NCBI GenBank assembly: GCA_026003235.1
Contig: BPGW01000008.1
Coordinates: 62,001 to 126,000, forward strand
Length of the DNA: 64,000 nt
Reading direction: 5' to 3'
From: Bacteroidia bacterium
Lineage (GTDB): Bacteria > Bacteroidota > Bacteroidia > SpSt-205
How positions within the stretch are numbered: position 1 is the first letter of the stretch; each line of letters starts with the position of its first letter. A program made the translations under genes and the position numbers. Below, piece by piece: positions 50,262 through 59,302 of this stretch. Under the pieces are notes generated by a model. It did not search any database, was not told the DNA's origin, and saw only the letters and a program-made list of their open reading frames with translations.

Positions 50262-51266
50262 ATGAGGTGGCTACGAGTCGGGCTTCTGGCGGGGCTGCTG
50301 CTGGCTCAAGTCAAGCTGCGGGTGGGCTCCACCATTCCTTACGATAGCCCCTGGGAAGAAGCGTTGGACACCTACCTGAAAGCCGTAGAGGAGGCGGCAG
50401 GCAAGGGGCAGGTAACCTTCCGCAAGTACCTCAGTGGGCAGCTTGGGGGAGAAGTGGAGATGGTGCGCAGCTTGCGAATGGGCACCTTAGATATAGGCGT
50501 ACTGTCGGTAGGCGGGCTAGCCGAGGGGCTCTCCATGCCAGAACTGCTTGTGCTGGAGATGCCTTTTCTCTTTGAGTCTGATGAGGAGGTGGACTATGTG
50601 ATGGATGCGCTTTTCCCGGAGTTTTCGCGCCGGCTTGAAGAGAAGGGGATCGTGTTGGTGCTATGGGGGGTCAACGGGTGGCGCAACTTTGGCTGTGCCA
50701 GCCGACCCATCCTCACCCCAGCTGACCTCAAAGGCCTCAAAATGCGGGCCCAAGAAACCCCCCTCTACATTGAGCTGTACAAGCTATTGGGGGCTACGCC
50801 GGTTCCCATGCCTACGCCAGACGTGCTTATGGCGCTCAAGAACCGCATGGTAGATGGCTTTGATCAGACGGTGGTTTTTGCTGTGTCTGCGGGCTGGATG
50901 GGCCAAATTAAGCACTACACGCTGAGCCGGCATGTCTTTCAGCCGGGGGCGATTGTGATTTCCAAGAAGGTCTTTGATAAGTTGCCCCCCCAGCTGCAGA
51001 AGGCCCTGCGGGTAGAGGAGAAGCGGGCCTCTATTCAGGCCGCTGGACGCAAGCTTGTGCGGGACGAAGAGCAGTCTATTTTGGCTGGGGTAGAGAAGGA
51101 GGGGGGGGTCAAGATTTATCGCCTTACGCCGCAGCAGCGGGAGGCTTTTCGCAAGGCGGTGGAGGGAGCCCGTGCTCGCTTTGAGGCGCATTTGGGCCCT
51201 GCCGGCAAAGCCCTCCTCGCCCAAGTTCAAGCCAAAATCGCCGAATACCGCCGCACCCGCAAATGA
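50262..51266 (+). CDS. dctP: TRAP transporter substrate-binding protein (DctP family)
   Basis: 334 aa; KGLKMRAQETPLYIELYKLLGATPVPMPTPDVLMALKNRMVDGFDQ. Confidence 0.9.
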   Translation: MRWLRVGLLAGLLLAQVKLRVGSTIPYDSPWEEALDTYLKAVEEAAGKGQVTFRKYLSGQLGGEVEMVRSLRMGTLDIGVLSVGGLAEGLSMPELLVLEMPFLFESDEEVDYVMDALFPEFSRRLEEKGIVLVLWGVNGWRNFGCASRPILTPADLKGLKMRAQETPLYIELYKLLGATPVPMPTPDVLMALKNRMVDGFDQTVVFAVSAGWMGQIKHYTLSRHVFQPGAIVISKKVFDKLPPQLQKALRVEEKRASIQAAGRKLVRDEEQSILAGVEKEGGVKIYRLTPQQREAFRKAVEGARARFEAHLGPAGKALLAQVQAKIAEYRRTRK

Positions 51267-51790
51267 CCCAGCGTTACCTACGCCTGCAAGCCGCCCTCTA
51301 CCGAGTAGAGAAGCTGGTGGCCGCCCTTCTGATGCTCCTTATTAGCGGGGTAGTGCTGGCAGGGGTCTTTTCCCGCTATCTATTGCAAGAGCCTTTCTTT
51401 GGAACGGACCGGCTGGCTACGTACCTCTTTGTGGTGCTTACTTTTTGGGGCATTCAGATGGCCAGCGCATACCAAGAGCACATTACGGTGGGGGTGGTTC
51501 GGCATCGGTTGTCGCCATTTTGGAGCGCGATTTTCTCGGCGGTAGCTTCGCTGTTTACGGCGGGCTTCTTAGGGTACCTGGCTTGGGCTTCGTATGGGTT
51601 TGTGCGCTTTTTGTACGAGGGCGGCGAAAAGGACATTGTGCTGGGGCTGCCGCTCTGGACGGTGTATAGCTTCTTTGTGCTGGCAGCGGGGGTTTCTGCG
51701 GTGCGCTACTTTATAGGCACCTTTTTGTGGGTAGCGGTGGTCCGAGGCAAGCTTCTTCCGGAGGCCTTCCAGAAAAAAGTCCTGGTATGA
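51263..51790 (+). CDS. dctQ: TRAP transporter small permease (DctQ family)
   Basis: 175 aa, four TM segments; overlaps dctP and dctM by 4 nt. Confidence 0.85.
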   Translation: MTQRYLRLQAALYRVEKLVAALLMLLISGVVLAGVFSRYLLQEPFFGTDRLATYLFVVLTFWGIQMASAYQEHITVGVVRHRLSPFWSAIFSAVASLFTAGFLGYLAWASYGFVRFLYEGGEKDIVLGLPLWTVYSFFVLAAGVSAVRYFIGTFLWVAVVRGKLLPEAFQKKVLV

Positions 51791-53061
51791 AGGGGGCGCT
51801 GATAGCGGGGGTGGTGCTGGCGCTGGTGGTACTGGGGGTGCCGCTTTTTGTGCTGCTGGGGGGGCTAAGCTTCGGGCTTTTTGGGCTGTATGAGGAGCTG
51901 CCTTCGGAGGCCCTGCTGAAGTACATGCTGGAGACGCTGACCAAGCCAGCGCTCTTGTCGGTGCCGTTGTATATTTTGGCTGGGGCGGTCGTGGCCAAAG
52001 GTCGTACGGCGATGCGGCTGGTAGGGGTTGCGCAAGCCTGGCTCGGCTGGCTGCCGGGGGGGCTCGCTGTGGCGGCGGTATTAGCTTGCATGCTCTTCGG
52101 GGCTATTTCAGGTTCCTCGCCCGTCACCATGGTGGCGGTGGGGAGCTTTTTATATCCAGCCATGCGGCGCGCGGGCTATCCCGACGCCCTGGCGCTGGGG
52201 AGTGTGACGGTAGGGGGGTCGTTGGGTATCCTGATCCCGCCCAGCATCCCTATGATCGTATACGGCCTCGTGACGCGTACGGACATTGAAAAGCTTTTCT
52301 TGGCGAGTGTGGTACCAGGCCTATGGGCGGGGGCATTCCTGGTGGGGGTAGCGCTGGTCCTGGGGTGGGTCAAGCGGCTACCTCGCGAGCGTTTTAGCCT
52401 GCGTGCCGCCTTACGGCAGACGGTGGAGGCGCTCCCTGCCCTGGGGCTCCCCCTCGTCGTGCTGGGCGGCATCTATGCCGGCCTCTACAATGTGACCGAA
52501 GCCGCCGCCATAGCTGTGCTGTACCTTTTCCTGGTGGAAGGGCTGGTGTACCGCTCCTTGCGCTGGAGCGTGCTGCAAGACACCCTTGCCGAAGCCACCG
52601 TGGCGCTCGGCAGCATCCTGGCCATTGTGCTCATGGCTTCGCTGCTGAGTTACTTTCTCCTCCTGGTAGAACTGCCTTTTAGGGTGGTGGAGTGGGTGGA
52701 ACAGCTTTCGCTTTCGGTGGGGGCTTTTGGGCTGGTGGTGGTGGGGGTTCTCTTGCTGGCAGGAATGGTGATGGATGTGTTGTCGGCGATTTTGATTTTT
52801 GCACCGGCGTTTTTGCCGGCGGCGCAGGGGCTGGGGATTTCTCCGGTGTGGTTAGGGGTGGTGTTTATCCTGACTCTGGAAGTGGGCTACCTTACGCCGC
52901 CCGTGGGGCTCAATCTCTTCGTGGCGATGGGCTACTTCCAGCGAACGATGGGGCAGGTGGTGCGCGCAAGCTGGCCTTTTTTATTAGGGCTTTTGGCGAC
53001 GCTGGGGCTGCTTTTGCTTTTCCCGGCCCTCTTTGGGCTGGCGGTCCAGGTAAGCCTGTAA
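51787..53061 (+). CDS. dctM: TRAP transporter large permease (DctM family)
   Basis: FGAISGSSPVTMVAVGSFLYPAM, GGSLGILIPPSIPMIVYGLVT, LTPPVGLNLFV. Confidence 0.93.
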   Translation: MKGALIAGVVLALVVLGVPLFVLLGGLSFGLFGLYEELPSEALLKYMLETLTKPALLSVPLYILAGAVVAKGRTAMRLVGVAQAWLGWLPGGLAVAAVLACMLFGAISGSSPVTMVAVGSFLYPAMRRAGYPDALALGSVTVGGSLGILIPPSIPMIVYGLVTRTDIEKLFLASVVPGLWAGAFLVGVALVLGWVKRLPRERFSLRAALRQTVEALPALGLPLVVLGGIYAGLYNVTEAAAIAVLYLFLVEGLVYRSLRWSVLQDTLAEATVALGSILAIVLMASLLSYFLLLVELPFRVVEWVEQLSLSVGAFGLVVVGVLLLAGMVMDVLSAILIFAPAFLPAAQGLGISPVWLGVVFILTLEVGYLTPPVGLNLFVAMGYFQRTMGQVVRASWPFLLGLLATLGLLLLFPALFGLAVQVSL

Positions 53062-54177
53062 CAGGCTCAGGAACGCCTCTGCGCTGCGGCGCAGGTCAGA
53101 GAAGCGCTCCACCCAAGCTAAGTTTCTGGCTGGCCAAAAGGGCGGCTCGGTAAGGTATTTCTCCGCGGCAAAGAAGGCTTGACGCAGGTTTTCTGGCGTA
53201 AAGGGTTCAACAAACCAGGCATTGTAGCCGTGGGTAAGCAGTTCAAGGTAGGCGGGCAAGGCGGGGATGATGGGCAAGGCGCCGTACGCCCGGCCTTCTG
53301 CTAGGCTATAGCTATAGCCGTCGTACAGGGGAGCCGAGACAAAGGCCAAGCTCCGCCGCCATAGCTTAGCTATTTCTTTTTTATCTAAAATTTTTTCAAA
53401 CAAGAAAAATTTGTTTGGAAATCGTTTTTCTAAATCCTTGGCTTGGCGGGTGAGGTGGGGGTGGGGAGGGTAGGGGCCAGCGAGGCAAAAGAGAAGCAGG
53501 CGGCCCTGGGCGGCGAGGTAGAGATGGGCTGCCTCAAGGAGGATATCGGCTCGGTAGAAGGGTGTCAGCCCCCGCGGGAAGAGGAGACCTACCCGCTCCT
53601 CCCCTTCCCAACTGCCCCCCACCCGTTCAGGTCCTGTTGGTAGTTCAATATAATTTTTTTCTTTTTCAAAAAACTTTTCTGCTTTGCAAAGCTCATAGTT
53701 GTCAGCCAGGGCGAAGGCGGCTTCTTGGAGGGTTTGGCGCAGGAGGGGGGGCAGGAGGCGGCGGCGCAGCCAGGCGGCTGCCAGGCGGGGCAGGGTAGGG
53801 GAGGTGCTTTGGAGGCTCCAGCTGTAGCATAGGGGAGGAGCGCCAGGGGTGTATTCCAACAGGTCGGCCCCCATGGCGTAGGGCACATACGGCCGAAAGC
53901 CGCTTAGCCAGACCCATACCCCTGACGGCGTGAGGTGAAAAGGATGGGCTACCGCCACCTGGAGCGTTTCAAGCAGTCGGCGCAAGGCTCGGGCCCGCCT
54001 ATAAAAGTCCATCCACCGGGGGCGGGTCACCGGAGGGCCAACGCTGTGGTAGGGATGCACATCGGAGGGAGGAGGCTCCAGCCCTACAAAAACCACTTCT
54101 GCGCCGGCCGCCTGCAGAGCACGGCCCCACCGCCGCAGATGAAGGTCCTGGGCTGGCCCTATGAGGGCGATTCGCAT
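52984..54177 (-). CDS. Glycosyltransferase (GT4/GT1-type)
   Basis: 397 aa; MRIALIGPAQDLHLRRWGRALQAAGAEVVFVG, C-terminal GT-B pattern AEGRAYGALPIIPALPAYLELLTHGYNAWFV. Confidence 0.82.
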   Translation of the reverse strand: MRIALIGPAQDLHLRRWGRALQAAGAEVVFVGLEPPPSDVHPYHSVGPPVTRPRWMDFYRRARALRRLLETLQVAVAHPFHLTPSGVWVWLSGFRPYVPYAMGADLLEYTPGAPPLCYSWSLQSTSPTLPRLAAAWLRRRLLPPLLRQTLQEAAFALADNYELCKAEKFFEKEKNYIELPTGPERVGGSWEGEERVGLLFPRGLTPFYRADILLEAAHLYLAAQGRLLLFCLAGPYPPHPHLTRQAKDLEKRFPNKFFLFEKILDKKEIAKLWRRSLAFVSAPLYDGYSYSLAEGRAYGALPIIPALPAYLELLTHGYNAWFVEPFTPENLRQAFFAAEKYLTEPPFWPARNLAWVERFSDLRRSAEAFLSLLQAYLDRQPKEGREKQKQPQRRQKP

Positions 54178-54608
54178 AGTAGCCGCAAAGGCGCCGCTAA
54201 CGCACTCTCTCTAAGCGAAACGCAGCGCAAACCTCCTTCCTGGGCCTCTATCACGCGCCAGCTGGAGGGCCAAGCCCCTGTAAGATATATTTTTTTTATT
54301 TCAGAAAAATTTTTCAAAAAAATATTGCCTTCGTCTTGGATGGCTACCCACTCGGTGGGGAGGAGGCGCAGGCCTTGGCGGTGGACGGTCTCCCTGACGA
54401 GGCGCCAGAGGGTGTCGGTAGCGCAGCCCGAGATAGGCCCCTGCGCTATCACCTCAATGAAGTGGTGGTACGGAAACGCGATTCGGAAAGCGATCGGCCG
54501 GCCGTGGCTGCGCCAGCCTTGCAGGGCGGCGTGTAGGCTCTCGGACAGCGCAGCCTCTTCAGCTGGGGTGAGGCTCCGCTCCAGGAGAAAATGCCACCTT
54601 CGTTCCAT
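54159..54608 (-). CDS. Small protein resembling the 'ABC transporter ATPase'-labelled Bacteroidota family
   Basis: MERRWHFLLERSLTPAEEAALSESLHAALQGWRSHGRPIAFRIAFPYHHFIEVIAQGPISGCATDTLWRLV. Confidence 0.55.
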   Translation of the reverse strand: MERRWHFLLERSLTPAEEAALSESLHAALQGWRSHGRPIAFRIAFPYHHFIEVIAQGPISGCATDTLWRLVRETVHRQGLRLLPTEWVAIQDEGNIFLKNFSEIKKIYLTGAWPSSWRVIEAQEGGLRCVSLRESALAAPLRLLCESPS

Positions 54609-55158
54609 GCCCCTAAGATACACCGGCCAGTGGAAAGGCGTCTCTTGGGCGGTGTGGAAGATAGAGGAGGAGGAAGAAGAGCTGTGGAAAAAAGCCGAGT
54701 TATCCTCACCTGAGGCGGCGTACCTCACCGCCATAGCTCATCCCCGTCGTCGGATGGAGTCGCTGGCGGCTCGGGCGGCGCGACAAAGCCTTCCTTGGAC
54801 GGGCTACGGTTCCCTGGCGCACAGTTACCCCTGGGCCGCCGCCGCCACCGCCCCCTTCCCAGTAGGCATAGACCTGGAAAGACGACGCCCTTTTCCGCAA
54901 ACCGTAGCCTCTTACTTCATGCAAGAAGCTGAAAGAGATCAGCTTCAGCATACAGATTTGACTTACTGGCATTTTTGGTGTGCTAAAGAGCTGGCTTACA
55001 AGCTACTATGCTCAGAATTTGACGCTGTGTCCTTTCGGCGGGAACTCTTTTTTGACGGGCAAGAGGTGGTTTTTCGGCGGGGAGGGGCCGAGCGGCGGAT
55101 TCGGGTGGGTTTTGTGGAAGGAGAAGCGTGGCTGTTGGGATTGGGGTTTTTTGTCTAA
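54607..55158 (+). CDS. 4'-phosphopantetheinyl transferase superfamily protein
   Basis: FPVGIDLERRRPFPQTVASYFMQEAERDQL...YWHFWCAKELAYKLL. Confidence 0.82.
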   Translation: MPLRYTGQWKGVSWAVWKIEEEEEELWKKAELSSPEAAYLTAIAHPRRRMESLAARAARQSLPWTGYGSLAHSYPWAAAATAPFPVGIDLERRRPFPQTVASYFMQEAERDQLQHTDLTYWHFWCAKELAYKLLCSEFDAVSFRRELFFDGQEVVFRRGGAERRIRVGFVEGEAWLLGLGFFV

Positions 55159-55170
55159 CTTAGGCCCGAG

Positions 55171-55899
55171 ATGAGGGCCCGGGTGCTTGTGGTGGAAGAC
55201 GAAGAGCCCGCGCGACGGCTGCTGAGGCGGTACCTTGAGCAGCTGGGGGACCTTGAGCTGGACGAAGCCGTCGACGGCGAAGTGGCCCTCACTAAGCTCC
55301 AACAAGCCCCCTGGGACATCGTCCTGCTGGATATTGAAATGCCTGGGCTGGATGGGGTTTCCCTCATGCATTTTTGCGCAAGTCTTTCGCCCTCGCCTGC
55401 GGTGATTTTCACCACGGCTTACGCCGAGCATGCGGTGAAAGCCTTTGAGGGCGGCGCGGTAGATTACTTGCTCAAACCTTTTTCCAGGGAGCGGCTTAGG
55501 CAAGCCCTGGAGCGCGCCCTGCGTCGTCGTCAGACCGCAGAAAGGCCAGCCACCACGCCACGTATCCCTATCCCCCTTCACGAAGGGCATCTCCTTTTGC
55601 CGGTGACGGATCTCCTGGCCGTGCGGGTGGAGGATCGCACCCTGCACATAGAGACCCGGACGGGCGATAGGCTGCAAACGCGAGCTTACACCCTCCAGGG
55701 TCTGGAAGCGATGCTCCCTCCAGGGGCTTTTCTTCGCATTGCGCGAGATTGCCTCGTCCAGCTGGATGCGGTCCGAGAAGTGGTGCCCTGGTTTTCCGGA
55801 CGCTATAAGGTCGTGCTGCATACCGGCACGGTATATATGTGTAGTCGGGAATACGCCCGATCGCTGCTCAATGCCTTAGGCTTGTCGCGAGAAAAGTAA
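55171..55899 (+). CDS. LytTR family response regulator
   Basis: 242 aa; receiver VLVVEDEEPARRLLRRYLEQ...IVLLDIEMPGLDGVSLM, C-terminal LytTR. Confidence 0.92.
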   Translation: MRARVLVVEDEEPARRLLRRYLEQLGDLELDEAVDGEVALTKLQQAPWDIVLLDIEMPGLDGVSLMHFCASLSPSPAVIFTTAYAEHAVKAFEGGAVDYLLKPFSRERLRQALERALRRRQTAERPATTPRIPIPLHEGHLLLPVTDLLAVRVEDRTLHIETRTGDRLQTRAYTLQGLEAMLPPGAFLRIARDCLVQLDAVREVVPWFSGRYKVVLHTGTVYMCSREYARSLLNALGLSREK

Positions 55900-55906
55900 A
55901 AAACCC

Positions 55907-56842
55907 ATGCGTCCTATAGCCTTATTGTTTTTCCTGACTCTGGTGGGGCTGGCGGCTTGGCTGGTGTGGGATAAGCTGGCGGCGCGCCGCAAGACCCTTC
56001 CAGCAGAGGAGGCGGAAAAAGCTCCGGTACAGATCACGGATACGCTCCAGGAGGCGGCTTCTGGCGTGAGGTCTCCGGAAAAGCCTGCGCGTCCCAGCAA
56101 GCAGCCTAGCACCCCTCCAGCCTCCGCTAAAGGCTTAGCGCTGGAAGCGTTGTACGCCAGCGTCTCAGGGTGTCAGGTGGTTCGGCATCGGTATTACGCT
56201 TTGTGTTATGACGAGGCGGCGGAGCAGGCTCGCTGGACGGTGCATGTGCTGGAGGGTAGGCGTCTGGCCCAGAGCCGGGTGCGGCGCACCCAGGACTTTC
56301 GGCCTGATGCGGCCGTGGCCACCGCCTCCGCTCAGCTGCAAGACTATGCGCGCTCAGGCTACGATCGAGGGCACCTCGTCCCAGCGGGTGACTTCAAATG
56401 GGATTCGGTGGGGATGAGCGAAACCTTTTACCTGTCCAACATGAGCCCGCAACTTCATGAGTTCAACGCAGGCATTTGGGAAGAGGTAGAAAGCACGGTG
56501 CGTGCCTGGGCTCGGCAAAAGGGACGGCTGGTTGTGTATACGGGCCCCGTGCTGGACAGACCCTCAGGGTACATTGGGCCGAATCGTGTGGCTGTGCCGC
56601 GCGCCTTCTATAAAGTGGTGTATGCCCTTGAGGGCGAGGCGCCGGCGGCTGCGGTGGGCTTTTTGGTGCCTCACAAGCCCAGTCGTCGCCCTCCCCTGGA
56701 GTTTCTCGTGCCGGTGGACTCGGTGGAAAAGGTGACGGGGGTAGACTTCTGGCCGGCTTTGCCGGATCCGCTGGAAGCCCGCTTGGAGAGCCGCGTGGAC
56801 AAAACCTTCTGGTCCGCGCCTGTTTCTCGTCGGCGGCGCTAA
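55907..56842 (+). CDS. DNA/RNA non-specific endonuclease, membrane-anchored
   Basis: SGYDRGHLVPAGDFKWDSVGMSETFYLSNMSPQLHEFNAGIWEEVE; N-terminal TM. Confidence 0.9.
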   Translation: MRPIALLFFLTLVGLAAWLVWDKLAARRKTLPAEEAEKAPVQITDTLQEAASGVRSPEKPARPSKQPSTPPASAKGLALEALYASVSGCQVVRHRYYALCYDEAAEQARWTVHVLEGRRLAQSRVRRTQDFRPDAAVATASAQLQDYARSGYDRGHLVPAGDFKWDSVGMSETFYLSNMSPQLHEFNAGIWEEVESTVRAWARQKGRLVVYTGPVLDRPSGYIGPNRVAVPRAFYKVVYALEGEAPAAAVGFLVPHKPSRRPPLEFLVPVDSVEKVTGVDFWPALPDPLEARLESRVDKTFWSAPVSRRRR

Positions 56843-56854
56843 CTTTGCCTTTAC

Positions 56855-58051
56855 ATGCCTGTCGTCTCTGCTACCAAGCCGGTCCACCGCTCGGCTTTCC
56901 TTGCCCTGCCGCGAGCCCTCTACGCAGACGACCCCCATTGGGTGGGACCCCTTGACCTTGAACTCAAGGCCCTCTTTGACCCCCGCAAAAATCCCCACTT
57001 TGCCGAGGGAGAAGCGCACTGGTGGGTAGCCTATTCCTCGCGGGGTCAGCCCGTGGGACGAATCGCCGCTTTCGTTTACTGGCCCAAAGCCCGAAGGTAC
57101 CCCATACCCATAGGCGGCCTCGGCTTTTTTGAGTGTGTGGAAGACTATGCGGTGGCCGAAGAACTCCTCAGCACCGCCCAAGCGTGGCTGGCAGAACGCG
57201 GCCTCCAAGCCATGGAAGCCTTTGTCAACTTCGGCGAGAATGACCGCTTCTGGGGCGTCCTCATAGAGGGGTTTGACCAGCCGCCCGCTTACGGGATGCC
57301 CTACAATAAGCCGTATTACGCCGACTTTTTAGCCCGGTATGGCTTTGAGCTGTACTTCCGCCAAGAGTCCCGAGAACTGGATCTGCGCCAGATTCCCGAG
57401 CGGATTGTGCGCATTGCTCAGCGCGCAGCCCAGAAGGAAGGCGTCACTTTTGCCTACCCAGACCTGCGCCACCTGCGCAAGTACGCCCTGGACTTCATGA
57501 CGATTTACAACGATGCTTGGCAGTACCATGAGCATTTTGTGCCGCTTTCGGAGGAGCGGGTACAGCGGCTGGTGGAAAGCTTGCGGCCCGTCCTGATAGA
57601 GGAAATGATCTACTTTGCGTATGTGGAAGGGGAGCCGGCAGGGGTGATTTTGGCCCTGCCGGACCTAAACCAGATATTTCGTCCTTGGCGGGGTAAGCCT
57701 TCTCTCTTTCAGCTTCTGGCTTTTTTGTGGCGCAAGCGCCGTAAGTACGCCTGGTATCGTCGGCGGGGCATTTTGACCCGGGCCCGCGTGATGTTGATGG
57801 GCGTGCGGCCTAAATACCAGCGGCGAGGTCTGGAGTCGGCTTTGGCTTACCTGCCGGTGCCCCCCGTCGTGCAAATGGGCATCACCCACGCCGAACTGAG
57901 CTGGGTAGGGGACTTCAATCCAGCCATGTTGGCGGTGCTGGAGGCTACCCAAGCCCGCAAAAGCCATATCCACGCTACCTTCCGCTACTATTTCACCCCG
58001 CAGGCGCGCGAGCGCGCCCGAACCGCCTCCGCTATCATCAGCCGAGCCTAA
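56855..58051 (+). CDS. GNAT-like acyltransferase / N-acetyltransferase-like protein
   Basis: 398 aa; PRALYADDPHWVGPLDLELKALFDPRKNPHFAEGEAHWWVAY. Confidence 0.7.
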   Translation: MPVVSATKPVHRSAFLALPRALYADDPHWVGPLDLELKALFDPRKNPHFAEGEAHWWVAYSSRGQPVGRIAAFVYWPKARRYPIPIGGLGFFECVEDYAVAEELLSTAQAWLAERGLQAMEAFVNFGENDRFWGVLIEGFDQPPAYGMPYNKPYYADFLARYGFELYFRQESRELDLRQIPERIVRIAQRAAQKEGVTFAYPDLRHLRKYALDFMTIYNDAWQYHEHFVPLSEERVQRLVESLRPVLIEEMIYFAYVEGEPAGVILALPDLNQIFRPWRGKPSLFQLLAFLWRKRRKYAWYRRRGILTRARVMLMGVRPKYQRRGLESALAYLPVPPVVQMGITHAELSWVGDFNPAMLAVLEATQARKSHIHATFRYYFTPQARERARTASAIISRA

Positions 58052-58068
58052 AGACCTACTTTTGCACC

Positions 58069-59217
58069 GTGAAATGGCACACCCTGGCGGTGCACGCAGG
58101 CACCGAACCGGACCCTCTTACCGGCGCGGTCATGGTGCCGGTGTATTTCACTTCTACCTACGCGCAAGAAGCGCCTGGCGTCCACAAGGGCTACGAGTAC
58201 AGCCGCACCCATAACCCTACCCGCACAGCCTTGGAGGTGGCGCTGGCGCAATTAGAAGGTGCCGCTTATGCGCTAGCTTTCTCTTCGGGGTTAGCGGCCA
58301 GCGACGCCGTCCTTCGCCTTCTGGCCCCGGGTGACCATGTGATCGCAAGCCGTGACCTGTACGGCGGCACCTACCGCCTGCTGCGCCGGGTGTTTGAGCC
58401 GTGGGGCCTCCAAGTGGATTTTGTAGATACCACAGACCCCGCTTGCGTGGAGGCCGCCTTTCGTCCTACTACGCGCCTGGTGTGGGTGGAAACCCCCAGT
58501 AACCCCCTCTTACAGGTCTCGCCCATTGCGGCGCTGGCGGACCTGGCCCACAGCCGCGGGGCCCTGCTGGTCGTAGATAACACCTTCGCCACACCCTACC
58601 TTCAGCGCCCCCTGGAGATGGAAGCCGATATCGTGGTGCATTCCGCCACCAAGTATTTGGGGGGCCATTCGGACGTCGTGATGGGCGCTCTCATGCTGAA
58701 TCGAGCCGACCTGCATGACAAGCTCCGCTTCCTCCAGAACGCCGTGGGGGCTGTGCCGGGACCTATGGACGCCTTCCTCGTGCTGCGGGGGGTGAAGACC
58801 CTCCCCCTGCGCATGCAAAAGCACAGCGAAAACGCCCTCAAAATCGCCGAGTTTTTAGCTACCCACCCCAAAGTCACCAAGGTTTATTACCCTGGGCTTC
58901 TCACGCATCCCCAGTACCTCCTGGCCAAGCAGCAAATGCGTTTGCCGGGGGGCATGCTCTCTTTTGAAGTCAAGGTCGCTTCGGTGGAGGAGTTAGAAGG
59001 CTTCTGGCGAGCGCTGCAGATCTTCACGCTGGCGGAAAGCCTCGGAGGGGTTGAGTCGCTTATCAACCACCCTGCCACCATGACCCACGCCTCTATCCCC
59101 GAGGAGCAGCGGCTGGCCCTCGGTATCACCCCAGGCCTCCTCCGCCTCTCCGTAGGCGTAGAGGACCCTGACGACCTCATAGAAGACCTCAAAAACGCTC
59201 TAAGTAAAATTTCCTAA
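58069..59217 (+). CDS. Trans-sulfuration PLP enzyme (cystathionine gamma-synthase/lyase family)
   Basis: 382 aa; YEYSRTHNPTRTALEVALAQLEGAAYALAFSSGLAA, VVHSATKYLGGHSDVVMG. Confidence 0.93.
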   Translation: MKWHTLAVHAGTEPDPLTGAVMVPVYFTSTYAQEAPGVHKGYEYSRTHNPTRTALEVALAQLEGAAYALAFSSGLAASDAVLRLLAPGDHVIASRDLYGGTYRLLRRVFEPWGLQVDFVDTTDPACVEAAFRPTTRLVWVETPSNPLLQVSPIAALADLAHSRGALLVVDNTFATPYLQRPLEMEADIVVHSATKYLGGHSDVVMGALMLNRADLHDKLRFLQNAVGAVPGPMDAFLVLRGVKTLPLRMQKHSENALKIAEFLATHPKVTKVYYPGLLTHPQYLLAKQQMRLPGGMLSFEVKVASVEELEGFWRALQIFTLAESLGGVESLINHPATMTHASIPEEQRLALGITPGLLRLSVGVEDPDDLIEDLKNALSKIS

Positions 59218-59230
59218 GCTCGCATTCGTA

Positions 59231-59259
59231 CCCCCCCCCCCCCCCCCCCCCCCCCCCCC
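59231..59259 (+). repeat. Homopolymer C29
   Basis: 29 consecutive C residues upstream of the promoter of 59303. Confidence 0.95.
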
Positions 59260-59302
59260 GACTTTTGCGTAGGTTGTCTGCGAAAGTGCATATCTTTGCC
59301 GT

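Noticed and set aside
53935-54606. N-terminal 224 codons of the 407 aa ORF ending at 55158
   Set aside because: Overlaps the glycosyltransferase and the 54159 gene in antisense; the phosphopantetheinyl transferase domain fits a start at 54607.
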